NCBI GenBank assembly: GCA_007026445.1
Contig: VDMD01000001.1
Location: 3,472,001-3,536,000, forward strand
DNA length: 64,000 bases
DNA from: Schizophyllum amplum
Lineage: Eukaryota > Basidiomycota > Agaricomycetes > Agaricales > Schizophyllaceae
Direction: 5' to 3'
The notes beneath the pieces are model-generated. The model saw only the letters and a list, made by a program, of their open reading frames with translations. It made no database searches and was not told the DNA's origin. Below, piece after piece: positions 1 to 12,024 of this stretch; the stretch's first letter is position 1, and every line of letters begins with the position of its first letter. The position numbers and the translations under genes are program-made.

Positions 1-914
1 CACGAAGCGCCCATGTTTGAGGCGCGGACGTCTCCCGGCTAGGTTTCGCTAAACCCCGTCGTTGTTCTTATTATCATCCTCACTCTCTTCCGTCGGCTCA
101 TCGTACCTATCGAGCACATACTCTCACGCACGGTCTTTCTCGTATCTCGGAATCTGCATTTATTGTACAATAAACACGTCCCGCTCACATTCTGACCCTG
201 TACAATGCATAACGCAACTTACTATTCGAATCAATGACATCTCTTTGTTTTGTCTTGCATTAGCCGCGCGAATTCGACAGATCTAGCAGAAGCCGGCGTG
301 AGGCCTGAAGTGACAGAAAGTATAGCGTCAAACTGGCGCCAGGCGTCCTGTACTGTGATGCGAGCCGCCGTTGCCCTGAAGTCGAACATCTTACACGTGA
401 TGCGACACGTGTATAGTAGTTTGTGGCGCCGCGATCCTTTAAGTACCAAGTCTCAGTCTGAATCTTTAGACAATTAGCGCACACCGCCCCAAAGTCTCTA
501 GCATCCGTGGCTGACAAGGAACATAGCCAGAGAAGCGGCACAACTACGTCTATCCATCACCGTATGTGTGCATTGCTGTTGTTCTCGAAGACCAGCCTCG
601 ATAGGTTGTCCTTTCAAACCTGGGACGACTCACGGACGAATCTGCGGCAAGAACGAACTCCCCTCTATGGAGCGGCCACAACTAGTCCGATGAAGATCTG
701 CATTGGCTAGTAACCACACGCGGCATGCGTAGCAGGGACTCGTCTCAATGGACGGACGGTTGGACGCGTCTCAACAGACGGAATGAGTTCAGTCGCCGAC
801 AGAAGTAATGCATCCATTGCAAAGCTGGTCTATGCTTTTGTCCACTATCACTACGGAGGGGTCAATTCATCTCCAAGCAGTCTGACTGTATCAATGCTCA
901 CCAGTGAGCAGCGT
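1..914. other. No gene recognised at left edge
   Basis: Short overlapping reading frames occur on both strands, but none has a recognisable domain, a convincing intron pattern or a conserved-looking terminus. The stretch probably holds the 3' flank of QCR6 and spacer DNA; a gene cut by the left edge cannot be excluded. Confidence 0.4.
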
Positions 915-1540
915 CTACTTGAGCTGGGAGAACAGCTTGGGCGCGGCGCATTCCTGTTGCGGATATCATGTCAGTGGAAGGGCAATCACGTTCGCGAGTA
1001 ATACACACGTCTATGCAGTGCATCATGCTGGGAAGAGATATCAGAATGAGACTTGCGCAGAACGGAGCTTGGCACATACTGGACTGTGAGCGTATACGCG
1101 AGATGGGGAGCTAAGGTCAGTGTATGCGAGCACCACTAGCAGGTAGCGATACGCACAGCTGTTGATTTGGTCAGTCACACGGCACAGCAAGCTTAGACAA
1201 GAATACGCACAGTTCCTCGACACAGTCCTCGCCGTGGAAGCCCTCGCCGGCCTGAACCTTCTCCTGGCAATGCTCGAAGTGCTTCGCGACCGCGGCGCAC
1301 TTCTGCTCCTTGCACTCCTCGCGAATGACTGGGTGAGCCTGCGGGCAACGTTAGCAGACGCGTAAGAAACGCAAAGACCAGACCACGCACGTCCTCGGGT
1401 TCCTCCTCCTCTTCCTCCTCCTCCTCAGCGGGCTCCTCCTGGGCCTCTGTTTCTTCCTCCTCCTTGGGCTCCTCCTCGGCGGGCTCCGCGTCGGCGTGCA
1501 CGGTCGGCAGGAAAGAAGAGAAGAAGTCGGTGATGCTCAT
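915..1540 (-). CDS. QCR6: Cytochrome b-c1 complex subunit 6 (hinge protein)
   Basis: Acidic hinge subunit of mitochondrial respiratory complex III, which helps cytochrome c1 interact with cytochrome c. Four exons were read: 1391-1540, 1211-1338, 1009-1027 and 915-953, giving 336 nt in frame (about 111 residues). Exon 1 encodes MSITDFFSSFLPTVHA and then a long Glu-rich tract. Exon 2 carries the Cys-containing core (REECKEQKCAAVAKHFEHC and GEDCVEEL). Exon 3 gives MMHCID, and exon 4 ends ECAAPKLFSQLK, the family terminus. The join between exons 2 and 3 lacks about two residues (usually FH or FD) seen in homologues, so a tiny extra exon may be hidden in the 183-nt intron. The gene is head to head with SMC1. 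Identity is firm; the exon 2-3 junction is the weak point. Confidence 0.88.
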
Positions 1541-1784
1541 GGCTGGCGTTGAGGCGCACGACGGTGCCGGTCACAGTTAGCAATAGCTCGCTTGCGGTTG
1601 GCGACGGAGCGGAAAATGGCTTCGGGACAAGCCGGCCACGCCACAAAGTGCTCGGATGGCCGGGCCCGAGTTCCGGTCGGACGCGTTGGGAAACAAGGAC
1701 AAAGTAACGCGTCGCCATCCCCCATATTGTCGTGACCGTGTCTAACTAGTACTTGGTAGATGCGCATCTGGTGCTGAAGACGGA
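1541..1784. promoter_or_regulatory. Bidirectional QCR6/SMC1 promoter region
   Basis: The 244 bp between the two divergent start codons must hold the 5' leaders and core promoters of both genes. No clear TATA box was seen on either side. The inference rests on geometry alone. Confidence 0.4.
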
Positions 1785-4700
1785 ATGCCTCTTATTCAGA
1801 TCGAGGTCTGTGACTTCAAGTCGTACAGGTGTGTGAAGAGAAGAATAACGCAACACCGAAATTGACGACTTGTTCAGAGGGCATCAGACTATCGGCCCCT
1901 TCAAGAACTTCACCTCTGTTATCGGTCCCAATGGCGCAGGAAAATCCAATCTCATGGATGCCATCTCATTTGTGCTCGGTGTCAAGAGCGCGCAGTTGCG
2001 GAGTTCGCAGCTGAAGGATCTAGTGTACCGCGGACGCAGACTCGCGAAGGAGAACGCGGAGGAGCAACCCTCAGGCGCTATGGATGAGGAAGATGACGAG
2101 GAAGAGGGGGAGGGTACCGCGAAGAAGGCATGGGTCATGGCGTTGTATGTCGACACCGAGGAGAAGGAGTGGCGGTATCAGCGAACGTGCGTGCTTGATT
2201 TTCCCGACCACTGCATCGCTAACATGCTTACAGTATATCCACCACAGGCGCCTCAGAATACAAGTTGAACGGCAAGACCGTAACATACTCCGCATACAAC
2301 CAGTCCTTGCAACGTCACAACATCCTCGTGAAGGCGAAGAACTTCCTGGTCTTTCAGGGGGACGTCGAAGCCGTGGCATCGCAGTCGCCCAAGGAGCTCT
2401 CCCATCTTATTGAACAGATTAGCGGCTCGCTGGAGCTGGCTGCTGAGTACGAGAAGGCGAAGGAAGCGCAGGACCGCGCCACCGAGAACGCGACATTCAA
2501 CTTCACCAAACGGCGCGGCATTGCTGGCGAGATCAAGCAGTACAAGGAGCAGAAGAGTGAAGCTGAGCGCTTTGAAGCCCTGTGCCAGGAGCGGGTGCGT
2601 CCAACAACACCTGTGACTGATAACCTTGATCTACAACGAGCTGTGAATTGTAGGACGCGCTGCAACTCCACCGATATCTCTTCAAGCTGTACAACATCGA
2701 AGAATCGATAGAGCGCAACACAATCGAGATCAACGACCAGAACAGGGGACTGGAGGCCCTTCGGGAAGACCAGCACGAGAACGAGGAGCAATTGACCGCC
2801 GCACGAGCCGACCAGGCGAAAGCTCGAACGTCTGTCCTACAGCTGGAGAAGAAGATCAAGAAGTCGGATAAAGCCTTGGAGGCGAAAGTATGTGCTCGTG
2901 AGTCGGCATTGTCTCGCTGCTGATGCATGGATTACGCAGAGGCCGGAGCTCGTCGCCGCTCAAGCGCAGATCACCCACTCGGTGCGAAAGACCGCGAAGC
3001 AGACGGAGACGCAGGAGTCGATGCAGAAGAATGTCGAGAACCTCAAAGCCAAGGTCGCCGGCTTGGAGAAGGAGCTCGGGCGGGTGAAGAAGGATGCAGA
3101 GGAGGCTGCAGGTAATGTTTGTATGCGAAGTCGATCCAAAGCTAACAAACGTTTTTTGTAGAGGCGCAGCGTAAAGCCTCACACGACAACATCGCTCTCA
3201 GTCCTGAAAGCATGGAGGAGTATCACAGGCTAAAGGCCGAGGCTGCCACGCTAGCTGTGGACGAACGACAAAGAGTGGATGCCCTCACTCGAGAGGCGAA
3301 GACGTCGCACCGGACGCTGCAGATTCTGCAAGCCAAACAACGTGACTTCGAGGAGAAGAAGCAGACGCTCTCCGAACAGTCGAGCACGTTGTCCGAGAGG
3401 AAGGCCGACGTGAGTCCTTTGCGTGTCTTGTGCGAGTCGGGGATGCTGAATGACCTGTATATAGCTGGAGGACAAGGTGTCAGAGCTCGAGAACGATCTT
3501 GCTCGCGCACGACAAGAACTGGAAAATCACCAGGCGGAACGCACTCGTGTCACGTACGTTCGCAATAGCTATATCTTCTGTCCCAACACTCACTCGCGAC
3601 CGCAGGCAGTTGGAAGCCATCGCGAAGGAGAAGCTCGAGAGCGTCCACGTGCAGCTCATGCAGGCCAACGTCGACCGTCATGAGTCTAACAGGGAGATAA
3701 AACTCAAGGAGACCATCGAGAGCCTCCGAAGGCTCTTCCCCTGTGAGCTTTCTAACATATGGACATCTAACCTTGGCTAACCACCGCAACAGCTGTCCGT
3801 GGCCGCGTCGTCGACCTGTGCAAACCTTCGCAGCGGAGATACGAGACCGCCGTCTCCGTCGTGCTCGGGCGCAACATCGATGCCATCGTCGTCGACGACG
3901 AGCGCACGGGTATGGATTGTATCGAGGCGCGCTGCGTTTATCTGAGTGTATAACGTTCCTGGCTGACCGGCATTCTCTTGCCCAGTACCTCCGCAACCAG
4001 CGGGCCGGGCAGGCGACCTTCATCCCCCTTGACACCATCCAGGTCAAGCCCATTAACGAGCGGTTCCGCAACCTGGGCAGGGGCATACGGCTCGCAGTGG
4101 ACGTTATCGAGGTCGATAACGCTGTCGAGCGCGCGATTCATCATGCGTGCGGCACGGCGCTTATTTGTGACACGATGGACCTGGCGAAGAATTTGCGATA
4201 TGACAGAAATCAAGATGTGAAAGGCGAGTCGAGGGATAACCTGCACCTGAGGTGTATGAGCTGACAAGGGCTGCAGCGGTGACATTAGAGGGTACTGTGA
4301 TCCATAAGAGTGGGCTTATCACAGGAGGACGCAGCACGCATAATGCGAGGCAGTGGGACGACAGGGATGTGCAAGGTATGTGAGATGATATCTTTGGAGA
4401 CAAAGTCTGACGAGCACGCAGGGCTACAGCGCACACAGGAGAAGCTCATGTCTGAGCTGAAAGCGTTGGGGAAGGAGAAGCCGCGTTCCGGGGCGGACGA
4501 GAGCCTGCAGCAGGAGATCTCTCGCCTCGAAACGGCGCTCATGGTTGTGAAGGACGATCTGAAGGAGGTCGACAGCAGACTGACCGGCGTGAACTCGGAG
4601 CTCAAGCACGTCAAGGCGGAGCTGAAGAAGAACGCGCCGGAGCTAAAGAAGGTGAGGACATCTCAGGAACGATTAAGCAAGGTTTCCCGAGTACTGATAT

Positions 4701-6603
4701 ATGTGTAGGCAGAGAAAGTCCAGGAGAAGCTCGACGAGGAGCTTCACCAATTGGAGTCCGTCATCTTCGCTGCAGAGGACTCCGTCTTCGGTGATTTCTG
4801 CCGTCAGATTGGGGTGTCAGATATCCGCGAGTACGAGGAACGGCAGTTGAAGGCCGCACAGCAAGAGAGCGAGGCTCGACTACGTTTCGACAAGCACATC
4901 AGGCAGTTGACTCTTCAGTACGTTTGTTAGCCCCCTTTGCCAACTCGCCTCCTGACGAACCATGTAGACTGCAATACGAACGCGATGAATCGCTGAAGAA
5001 TGCAGAAGACCGGCTATCGGCGCTCGAGACGCAAATCAGCAACGAGCAGGCCAACCTTGAACGATTACAGCAGCGAAAAGCTCAGATAGAGGCCGACATC
5101 GAGGCCGCGGAGCAGTCCGTGAGCGAGCAACGCGAGAAGCTGGCCGAGTTGCAGGGCACACTGGACGACAAGAACAAGGCCGTGGAACAGGCGAAGAAGG
5201 CCAGCGTGAGGGCCTCTCGCGCCTTAGATCAAGCTTTGAAGGATATTGCGACGAAGGTCAGTTCACTGCGTTTGTTGCTGACGAGAGAAGTGAAGGCTCA
5301 TGAGATTCATAGAACGACGAGATAGAGAAATTCGCCCTGGAGCGGTCGGCTATTTACAGGAAATGCCGGCTAGACGGTGTCGATTTACCGCTACTTTCTG
5401 GCAATCTTAAGAATGTCCCTATGGAGGAGGTATGCCGCATCCGCCTCTCCTCTGTTTCGATGTTTTCTGATATATATCTGATAGAACCTCCGCGATGAAG
5501 TCGCCATGGATGTGGATGAGCCCGAAGACGGCACGCAGTCCGTCAAGAATGTCCAGGACTACGGCATCGAGGTCGACTTTGCTGAGATCGACGAAGACGA
5601 ACGCGAGGTACGCAGTTTCACCAGCAAGCGTTCAAGAGACTAACAGTATGTGCAGGTGGATCCGACGAAGACCCTGGCGGAGCTCGATGAGAGTATCACG
5701 AAGCTTCTTGCGGACATCGAGAAGATGGCTCCCAATATGAAGGCTATGGAGCGGTACGTGCTGATGACTGTCGACGAGGTGGGTGCATCAAGCTAACGGA
5801 ACGTAGCCTCGACGATGTGGAAAATAAACTTGCGGAGACTGAGAAGGAGGCAGACAAGGCGAGGAAGGACTCCAAGAATGCTCGGACGCAGTTTGACGAC
5901 GTCAAGCGGCGACGGTGAGTCCCATTCGCTTGGCGTCCTCGCAGACGACTGATGTATGAGCAGTTGCGAGCTGTTCAACAAGGCGTATAACCACATATCG
6001 GAGTGTATCGATCAAGTCTACAAGGACTTGACGAAGGGCAAGGCCTCGCCTATGGGAGGTGTCGCCTATCTCAGCTTGGAGGATAGCGAGGTAAGCAAAA
6101 CACTGGCACAACGCCACTCACGCTGAGTACTGTTATAGGAACCATATACTGCCGGTATCAAGTACCATGCAATGCCTCCCATGAAACGCTTCCGTGACAT
6201 GGAGCAGTTGTCTGGTGGTGAGAAGACGGTTGCTGCCTTGGCCCTTCTGTTCGCTATCCACAGGTCAGCTTCGTCGCCGTGCTTTTATTTCTGCGCTAAT
6301 GTGGTGTACAACCTAGCTATCAACCTGCACCATTCTTCGTTCTTGACGAAGTGGATGCTGCTCTGGACAATACCAACGTCGCGAAGGTGGCGAACTACAT
6401 ACGCACGCACGCGTCCGATACCTTCCAGTTCATCGTCATCAGTCTCAAGGGCTCGTTGTACGAGCGAGGCAACTCGCTTGTCGGTATATACCGCGACCAG
6501 GATATCAACAGCTCGAAGACCTTGACCCTAGACGTGAGCATTCCTGCCCCATCATGCTTTCAGTGCCTGACTATCATCCCAGTTAACGCAATTTGACGAT
6601 TAA
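1785..6603 (+). CDS. SMC1: Cohesin subunit SMC1 (structural maintenance of chromosomes 1)
   Basis: ABC-type ATPase of the cohesin ring, which pairs with SMC3 to hold sister chromatids together. The protein starts [18 protein letters not shown], followed by Walker [10 protein letters not shown]. Long Glu/Lys/Gln-rich coiled coils lie on both sides of a hinge near 3.8-4.3 kb ([16 protein letters not shown], then [11 protein letters not shown]). The C-terminal head has the signature [18 protein letters not shown] and Walker [17 protein letters not shown]. The last exon is short (LTQFDD then stop) and follows an intron ending at 6582. The gene has well over ten introns of about 50-60 nt. The predicted size, about 1,240 residues, is normal for SMC1. 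The N-terminal wording and the [17 protein letters not shown] segment fit SMC1 rather than SMC2-6. It appears intact. Confidence 0.96.
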
Positions 6604-6973
6604 CGATTCAACGTCCGGTCGCTCGGCATACCCTCTGCATCTCAATCGTATTGTTATTGTTGCTGTCTTCGTCTGTTCTCTCTGTATACTTAGTGCTCCT
6701 ACTCATCGATGTTGTACTTACCAGGGTCCCTTTATGGCAATGTTATGGCACCATCTCAGGATATCATACCATCCTTTGCCTTTGGGCGCCGCAGCATGAA
6801 ACGACTGAGAAGGTGCGTTGTGAGGCGCAGGTGAGTTGTAGTTGATGACTCCCAATGGACGTGTCAGCCCGGAGTCGCAGTGACCTAGAATGACGCGTCC
6901 CCGACCGTGCACGTCTAGGCAACCTGTCCAAACCCGCTCTAATTGCCAAGTCCTTCATCAGCTTCAGTCACCG
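6604..6973. other. Spacer between SMC1 and hydrolase remnant
   Basis: This holds the SMC1 3' flank and the former promoter side of the decayed hydrolase. No feature was seen. Confidence 0.4.
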
Positions 6974-7716
6974 ATGAGCCTCTGCGTAGACTGTGTCAAG
7001 GCTGGACGACTTCGCACGGAACGGCTTCAAGACCGTCGCTCCCGATTATTTTGCAAAGGATGGTGTGCCAGACTCGGTGATGAGCAGTCCTGAGGGTAGA
7101 CCAATTCTCTACAAGCCCGACGCGAATCTCCTGCTGACCAAAGGTTCCTCAGGCCTTCGCAAGTTTCGACCTGCCAGGATGGGTCGCACGCCACGGCTAT
7201 GGGGCCGCCCAACCCCTCGTCAATGCGGTTGTCAACGAGCTGAAGGCACACGGCGTGATCGATTTCGGCGCTTCGGTGGTTGGTCAAGCATGTTGTGAAT
7301 GACCGCTCGTACTGAAGCAACGCCCAGGCTGGTATACCTTTGACCTCGCAGCAGACTGTCTGATCAAGGCTGCCGCCGTCGCGCATCCCTCCCCCGGCTG
7401 ATCTCCATGTGTGTACGCAGCATTAGGTTTCGCCAGACTTTAACTGACACTGAAGTACTGAACCGCGCAGAGATACGCAAGTCGTCCTACGGCGATCAAC
7501 AGCTGCGAAGTGGACGATCAATTCCCTATCGAGGCGCAGGCGCAGGCGGACGCAATCCTCGGTGGCGGCAAATTCTCGCCCGGCGACGAACGCACCTACT
7601 GGGAGGTTTGTGTACATGGTTTCGCGGTGCGTGGCGACATGAGCGATAGCAAGGTGAAGGCCGGCAAAGAGGGTGCATTTGTGGCAACGGTGCAACGGAC
7701 GCAGAAGCATTTGTGA
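6974..7716 (+). pseudogene. Decayed dienelactone hydrolase-family gene
   Basis: Fragments of a cytosolic dienelactone hydrolase/carboxymethylenebutenolidase-like protein occur in correct order but in different frames. The start MSLCVDCVK is typical of fungal members. It runs straight into LDDFARNGFKTVAPDYF in the next frame, so about 50 residues of the usual N-terminal strand region are missing. A segment with ELKAHGVIDFGA follows, but the expected nucleophile elbow (GYCFG or GYCWG) is replaced by a non-matching sequence and a stop. FDLAAD and AAVAHPS then appear in another frame, and the C-terminal part (EVDDQFPIEAQAQADAIL ... TYWEVCVHGFAVRGD, with the family's His) is readable to the final stop. 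Several independent lesions make introns an unlikely explanation. No function is expected unless a truncated product is made. Confidence 0.75.
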
Positions 7717-7893
7717 AGTAGTAGTATCCGTAAAATGGCTTAAAACCCGACCGGAACAACTGTCCCGTACGCGCGTCTCGAGGTCATCGCCATAACCTCA
7801 GCTATTGTACATGAATATCTATCATACAGTAGATCGAATAGTTGCGCCTAACACTCCACTACAACGCCAACTGCTGCTCACTGGTCAGACTCC

Positions 7894-10483
7894 CTACAGC
7901 GTATACCTGAAGAGCGGACTCTCGCTCCCCATATCCACAAACTCCTTCCACCGACTCTCATCTATCCCCTCCGCGCGGCATTTTTCTTCCTTCGCCCTAT
8001 TGAGTCGTCGGTAATCCCACATCGCGAAGATGGAGCACACGATCCTGGGAGGCCAGCGTCAGCGTCAGGGAAAATATGGAATGATCTCGGACTCCTTACG
8101 ATAACCCCAACCACCCCATGACGGTACCATGGCCGATGTGGAATCGTGGCGGCGTGATGTCTACGCTCGACCGTCAGCGAGTCCTTCCGTCGAATGCGTA
8201 TGCCACTCACAAATAAAGGACGAGCAAATGCCACCTAGATTACCCACACCGATCACCATCGCAATAACGACACCTGTGAAGCGATCAGTACTGTCCAAAC
8301 AGCACATACCACTGACCGGAGCCCTCCGACAATCCACGCCTCAAAATCGCGCCCGACGTCTCCCAAGCGTACAAAGCCGCAAGCACACACTCACCTTTCC
8401 GAATATCCCCACCCGCCATGCTGCCCGCCCACGCCAAATTGACCGCAATCGTCGGGAACACCCCCGCCGCCGCGAGGAAAGTCCCGACATAGCTCGGGCC
8501 CGGTTCCGTCTGGGTGTACAGCACGATGTAGCCGAGGAGCGCGACGAAGGAGCCGCCGATGATGAAGGGCCCGCGCAGGTTGTAGCGGTCTGAGAGGAAG
8601 CCGACGATGATTGTACTAGTAGGAGTGAGGATACAAGTGTAGGAGAAAGGCGTGGTACGCACGCTATGCATCCTAAGGGTTTTTTTGTCAGGGGGCCTGG
8701 ATAATAAGTGGAAGGGCAGCTTACCACAGACGAAAGGCGGGATGGTCAGCAGTTGAGCCTGCGCGTTTGCGTAGCCGAGCGCTGCGATGATGGTCGGGAG
8801 GAACAGCGAGATGGCATATACGGTGATCAGATTTCTGTGAAGGCGGTGCGTTAGCTTCGATTCCAAACAGTCGGTGCATACAGGACACGATAGTAGATGA
8901 GACGACGGACACAGGCGCCAAAAGCAAGGCAACAAGCTTGAACACGCACCCGATATATATGGCCACCTGTATCCAGGACTTGTAGTCGAGAAGAGCCTGG
9001 AAGACAAATTTGCGATCGTAGTGCTTCGCCAAGCCTGTTGAATCCTCGTGCAGGGTCCTCACCACATACTCACGCTCCGCGGTCGTAAGGAACGTGGCTG
9101 TCTCGGGATACTAAAACCGGGTTGTCAGCAAGCAAATTCTCCCAGCGAATAAATTATAGTCCCAGAAGGGTAGCATGCGCCATATCCAATAAATCAAGCG
9201 CTCATACCATGGGGATTTGTGCCCAAAAGTGGATATATGCGTCGCAAAAACTCACATCATGCATAAAGAAGAACGACACAACCGCGCATATGACAGTGAG
9301 GATGCCCTCCAAGCAGAACTGCACGAAGAGTAAGACATTGGTGGGACGTAGGTTGAGCAAGCGACATACGATCCACTGCCATCCGTGTAGGCCAGCGATA
9401 CCCTCCATCCTCTCGATGCCGAATCTACACCCGAAGAGGCTAGTTAGCTTGTTTCTTGAATGTAACGCAAAAACACATACGCCAGAATACCACCAAAGGC
9501 ACCAGCGACTGTGGCAGCCGAGAAGAATATAGCGATGCGCGAGGATACCTCACGCGGCCGATACCATAAAGATAGGTAGAAGGTGACCTGTGGGATCACG
9601 ACTATCAGTTGGGTGAGAGGCTTGCAGGAAGACACTGTACAGACTCCTGGAAATAAGCCAGCCTCGGTGAGACCCAGGAAGATGCGAGCGCTGGCGGAGG
9701 ATGAACGAGGTTAGGGTTTCCACAAGAGGGCGTGCGCTGGAGTGAGACGTACATGACAAGGTCGTTATAGTCATTGCACAAGCACATGAGCGTCATGACG
9801 ATTCCCCAGGCCACCATAATTGAGGGGACTATATGCGCGGAGTGCATTAGCAAATCAGAATTCGAGTGCGTCAACGGTATACGTACTCCATCGCGAAGGT
9901 CGGACGAGCTTGAGTAGGATGTTTCTGTGGCGGTATTGAGGATGGGGAAAGATGAGAAGGTATACGTCACATACGATGGCACCTCTGCGAGAGCGTAGGG
10001 GATCTGGGATTGGGATATTATGGCGCGTTCGACCGGGACAGTCACTGACTGAGCACATACGAAGAAGACAGCGGCGACCTGCAATGACGATGCTGAGTGT
10101 CTGAACGACAGTTTGAGAGAAAAGGGGCGCACCGTATTGTACTTGAGCCCCGTCAGTTGGGCGTCCACCGCCATGCCAGCCACCTTCGCATTGCCTGCGA
10201 TGTTGTTAGGTACTGACTCAGATATCTCGAAGCCCATTCATACCAATGTTGCTGCGATCTCTGCAGTGAAGATGAGCAGCAGCGCGTAAAGATTACGCGC
10301 ATATACGCACAAGAAAGAGAGCAAGTAAAGGAGCGAGACAAATGGCAGCAAATGCCAGTCGATCTTGCGCAAGATGCGCTTGTGCTCGACGGCGTCGAAG
10401 TCGGTGACCGCGCTCTCGACACGCCCTGAGGCAGAATCCTCGAAGTACGACGTCCTTTCCTTTTCGATGTCTGTGCTAGCCAT
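7894..10483 (-). CDS. MFS transporter, allantoate/nicotinate (ACS) permease-like
   Basis: Plasma-membrane major facilitator with about 12 membrane spans, of the fungal anion:cation symporter group (Dal5/Tna1-like); the substrate cannot be read from sequence. The cytosolic N terminus begins MASTDIEKERTSYFED, then RKIDWHLLPFVSLLYLLSF leads into span 1. The conserved LDRSNIGNAK motif is assembled from exon 1 (10311-10483), a 17-nt exon (10244-10260) and the next exon ending at 10194. Later segments include SFRVFLGLTEAGLFPGV-like sequence near 9.65 kb, a central GFGIERMEGIAGLHGW region near 9.4 kb, and PPDKK/YNLRGPFIIGG near 8.6 kb. The cytosolic tail ends GSESPLFRYTL. It has many short introns and seems intact. 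Naming as a Dal5-type carrier is from family resemblance. Confidence 0.88.
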
Positions 10484-10741
10484 GGTGGTCGGAGGCAAGA
10501 TGGACGGACGGCTGGCAGCAGAAATGCATTTCACTGTCAACCAGGGACGCACTCAGTCGGCTGCGGGGCACCAAACTGAATATGTAGAAATGCGGGGAAC
10601 ATGAGCGGATGCGGAGATAGCGTGGGGTCGGACAGGAGTCGGACGAGACGTCCGACGTAACAACTAACAAGGCACGTCACGCGCGCGACACGATCAACGA
10701 CCCGGAATGCCGAATAAGCGCCCGTCTTGTTTTCGGCCGTC

Positions 10742-11617
10742 ATGTCGAACATCCACATTACCGAAGCCAGCGCGTCTCCCAAGGTCAAGCCCCAACCGTC
10801 GAGTGCCAAAACTTCCGTGCCTTTCACCTACTTTCCGAGCGACGATGGCACGGACGAGAATTTGCTCATCATCCTCCATGGGCTTGGTACGCGATCGCGA
10901 TCGTTCAGCCCAGCGTTGCGTGCTCTCATACCCATGCAGGCGACACACACGTTCCGTTCGCGCACATGGGCAAGCAACTGAAGCTGCCGCAAACGGCTGT
11001 TCTTGCCCTGCGTGCCCCGCAACAGTCAGTCAATGACAGTCCCTTCTCCATCCCCGCAATGCATGACAGTCTCCAGGATCCCCTTCATGGATGCTGAATC
11101 GTACCAGTGGTACCCGTCCTTTGATCCTCTGGGAGAGCTGATTAACGACCCGGACCCTACCACGGGCCTCGATGTCCTCGCGCGGCTCGTCGAACACCTC
11201 ACGGGCGACTGTGCATGGGCACCGCATCAACTGCACTTCTTCGGCTTCGCGCAGGGTGGTAGCCTTGCCGCCGAGTTTGGCCTGCGGTGGTGGCGCGAAC
11301 ACCCCGGCGCTGCTGGCCGACTGGGCTCCATCGTCACCGTGTCCGCTCCCTTGCTATCGTACCCGACGCTTTCGCAGCCTTCGCCGACGCCGGTGCTCGT
11401 GCTACATACGCCGGCCGCCAAGGGCTCACCGTTCACAAAGGAGGCGGTTGTTGCATATAAGAAGGGTTATGGCGTGATGAAGGAGCAGATCACTGGCCGT
11501 GCGGGTATGCCTGCGTCGAGGGAAGAGTGGGAACCCATTATGCGATTTTGGAGTGAGCATCTTGGTCGACGGCAGGGAGACGGCCTATACGAAGTTATGA
11601 CAGGAGCAAGTCGCTGA
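10742..11617 (+). CDS. Phospholipase/carboxylesterase-type alpha/beta-hydrolase, probable pseudoenzyme
   Basis: Three exons give a protein of about 255 residues. The N-terminal part has LLIILHGLGDTHVPF, the oxyanion-side HGLGD motif of the acyl-protein thioesterase/carboxylesterase family, then LRAPQQIPF and QWYPSFD. The nucleophile elbow reads GFAQGGSLAAEF, with Ala where catalytic Ser is expected in GFSQGG. The Asp-loop (usually HGxxDxxVP) is replaced by HTPAAKGSPFTK, and no convincing catalytic His loop is seen near the C terminus. The fold therefore looks kept and the triad lost, suggesting a binding or regulatory role. The two introns follow HGLG and RAPQQ. It is divergent from the MFS gene, with 258 bp between starts. 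Confidence 0.8.
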
Positions 11618-12024
11618 ACTTACCTCTCGAGGCCTGAAGCTCTAAGTTTGCAGCAGAACTGAGACCATCTTCAGAACGCGACATGTCACATTTACGGTGT
11701 CCTGCACGTGTTTTGACCTCAAGCCCTGTTCATTTCCAACTGTTCTCTCACCCGCCCTTCCGTACTCTTGCGCATCTCAGTCTCCTCTTTCGCTTCATCC
11801 CCATTTAAATGGGACTCACGTACTTACTCCGCCGCCTCCGGCCGGCATCGCGCGACATTGTCCATTCCCTACATGATGCATTGTACTACATGCCGATCGC
11901 CTTTGTTTCGCGGCAAGTGACCCACCCAGGATCCTTGCCAGTAGTCTTCAGTCTTCAGTTGTCGTTCAGCCTCTCCGAATGAACACCCACTGAGCCAAAG
12001 GACCTTCATCGAGCCTCGACCGCC
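11618..12024. other. Spacer, 3' flank and promoter
   Basis: This holds the 3' flank of the hydrolase and the 5' flank of the propeller gene. C/T-rich tracts typical of fungal promoters occur at about 11.75-11.82 kb. No discrete element was identified. Confidence 0.35.
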
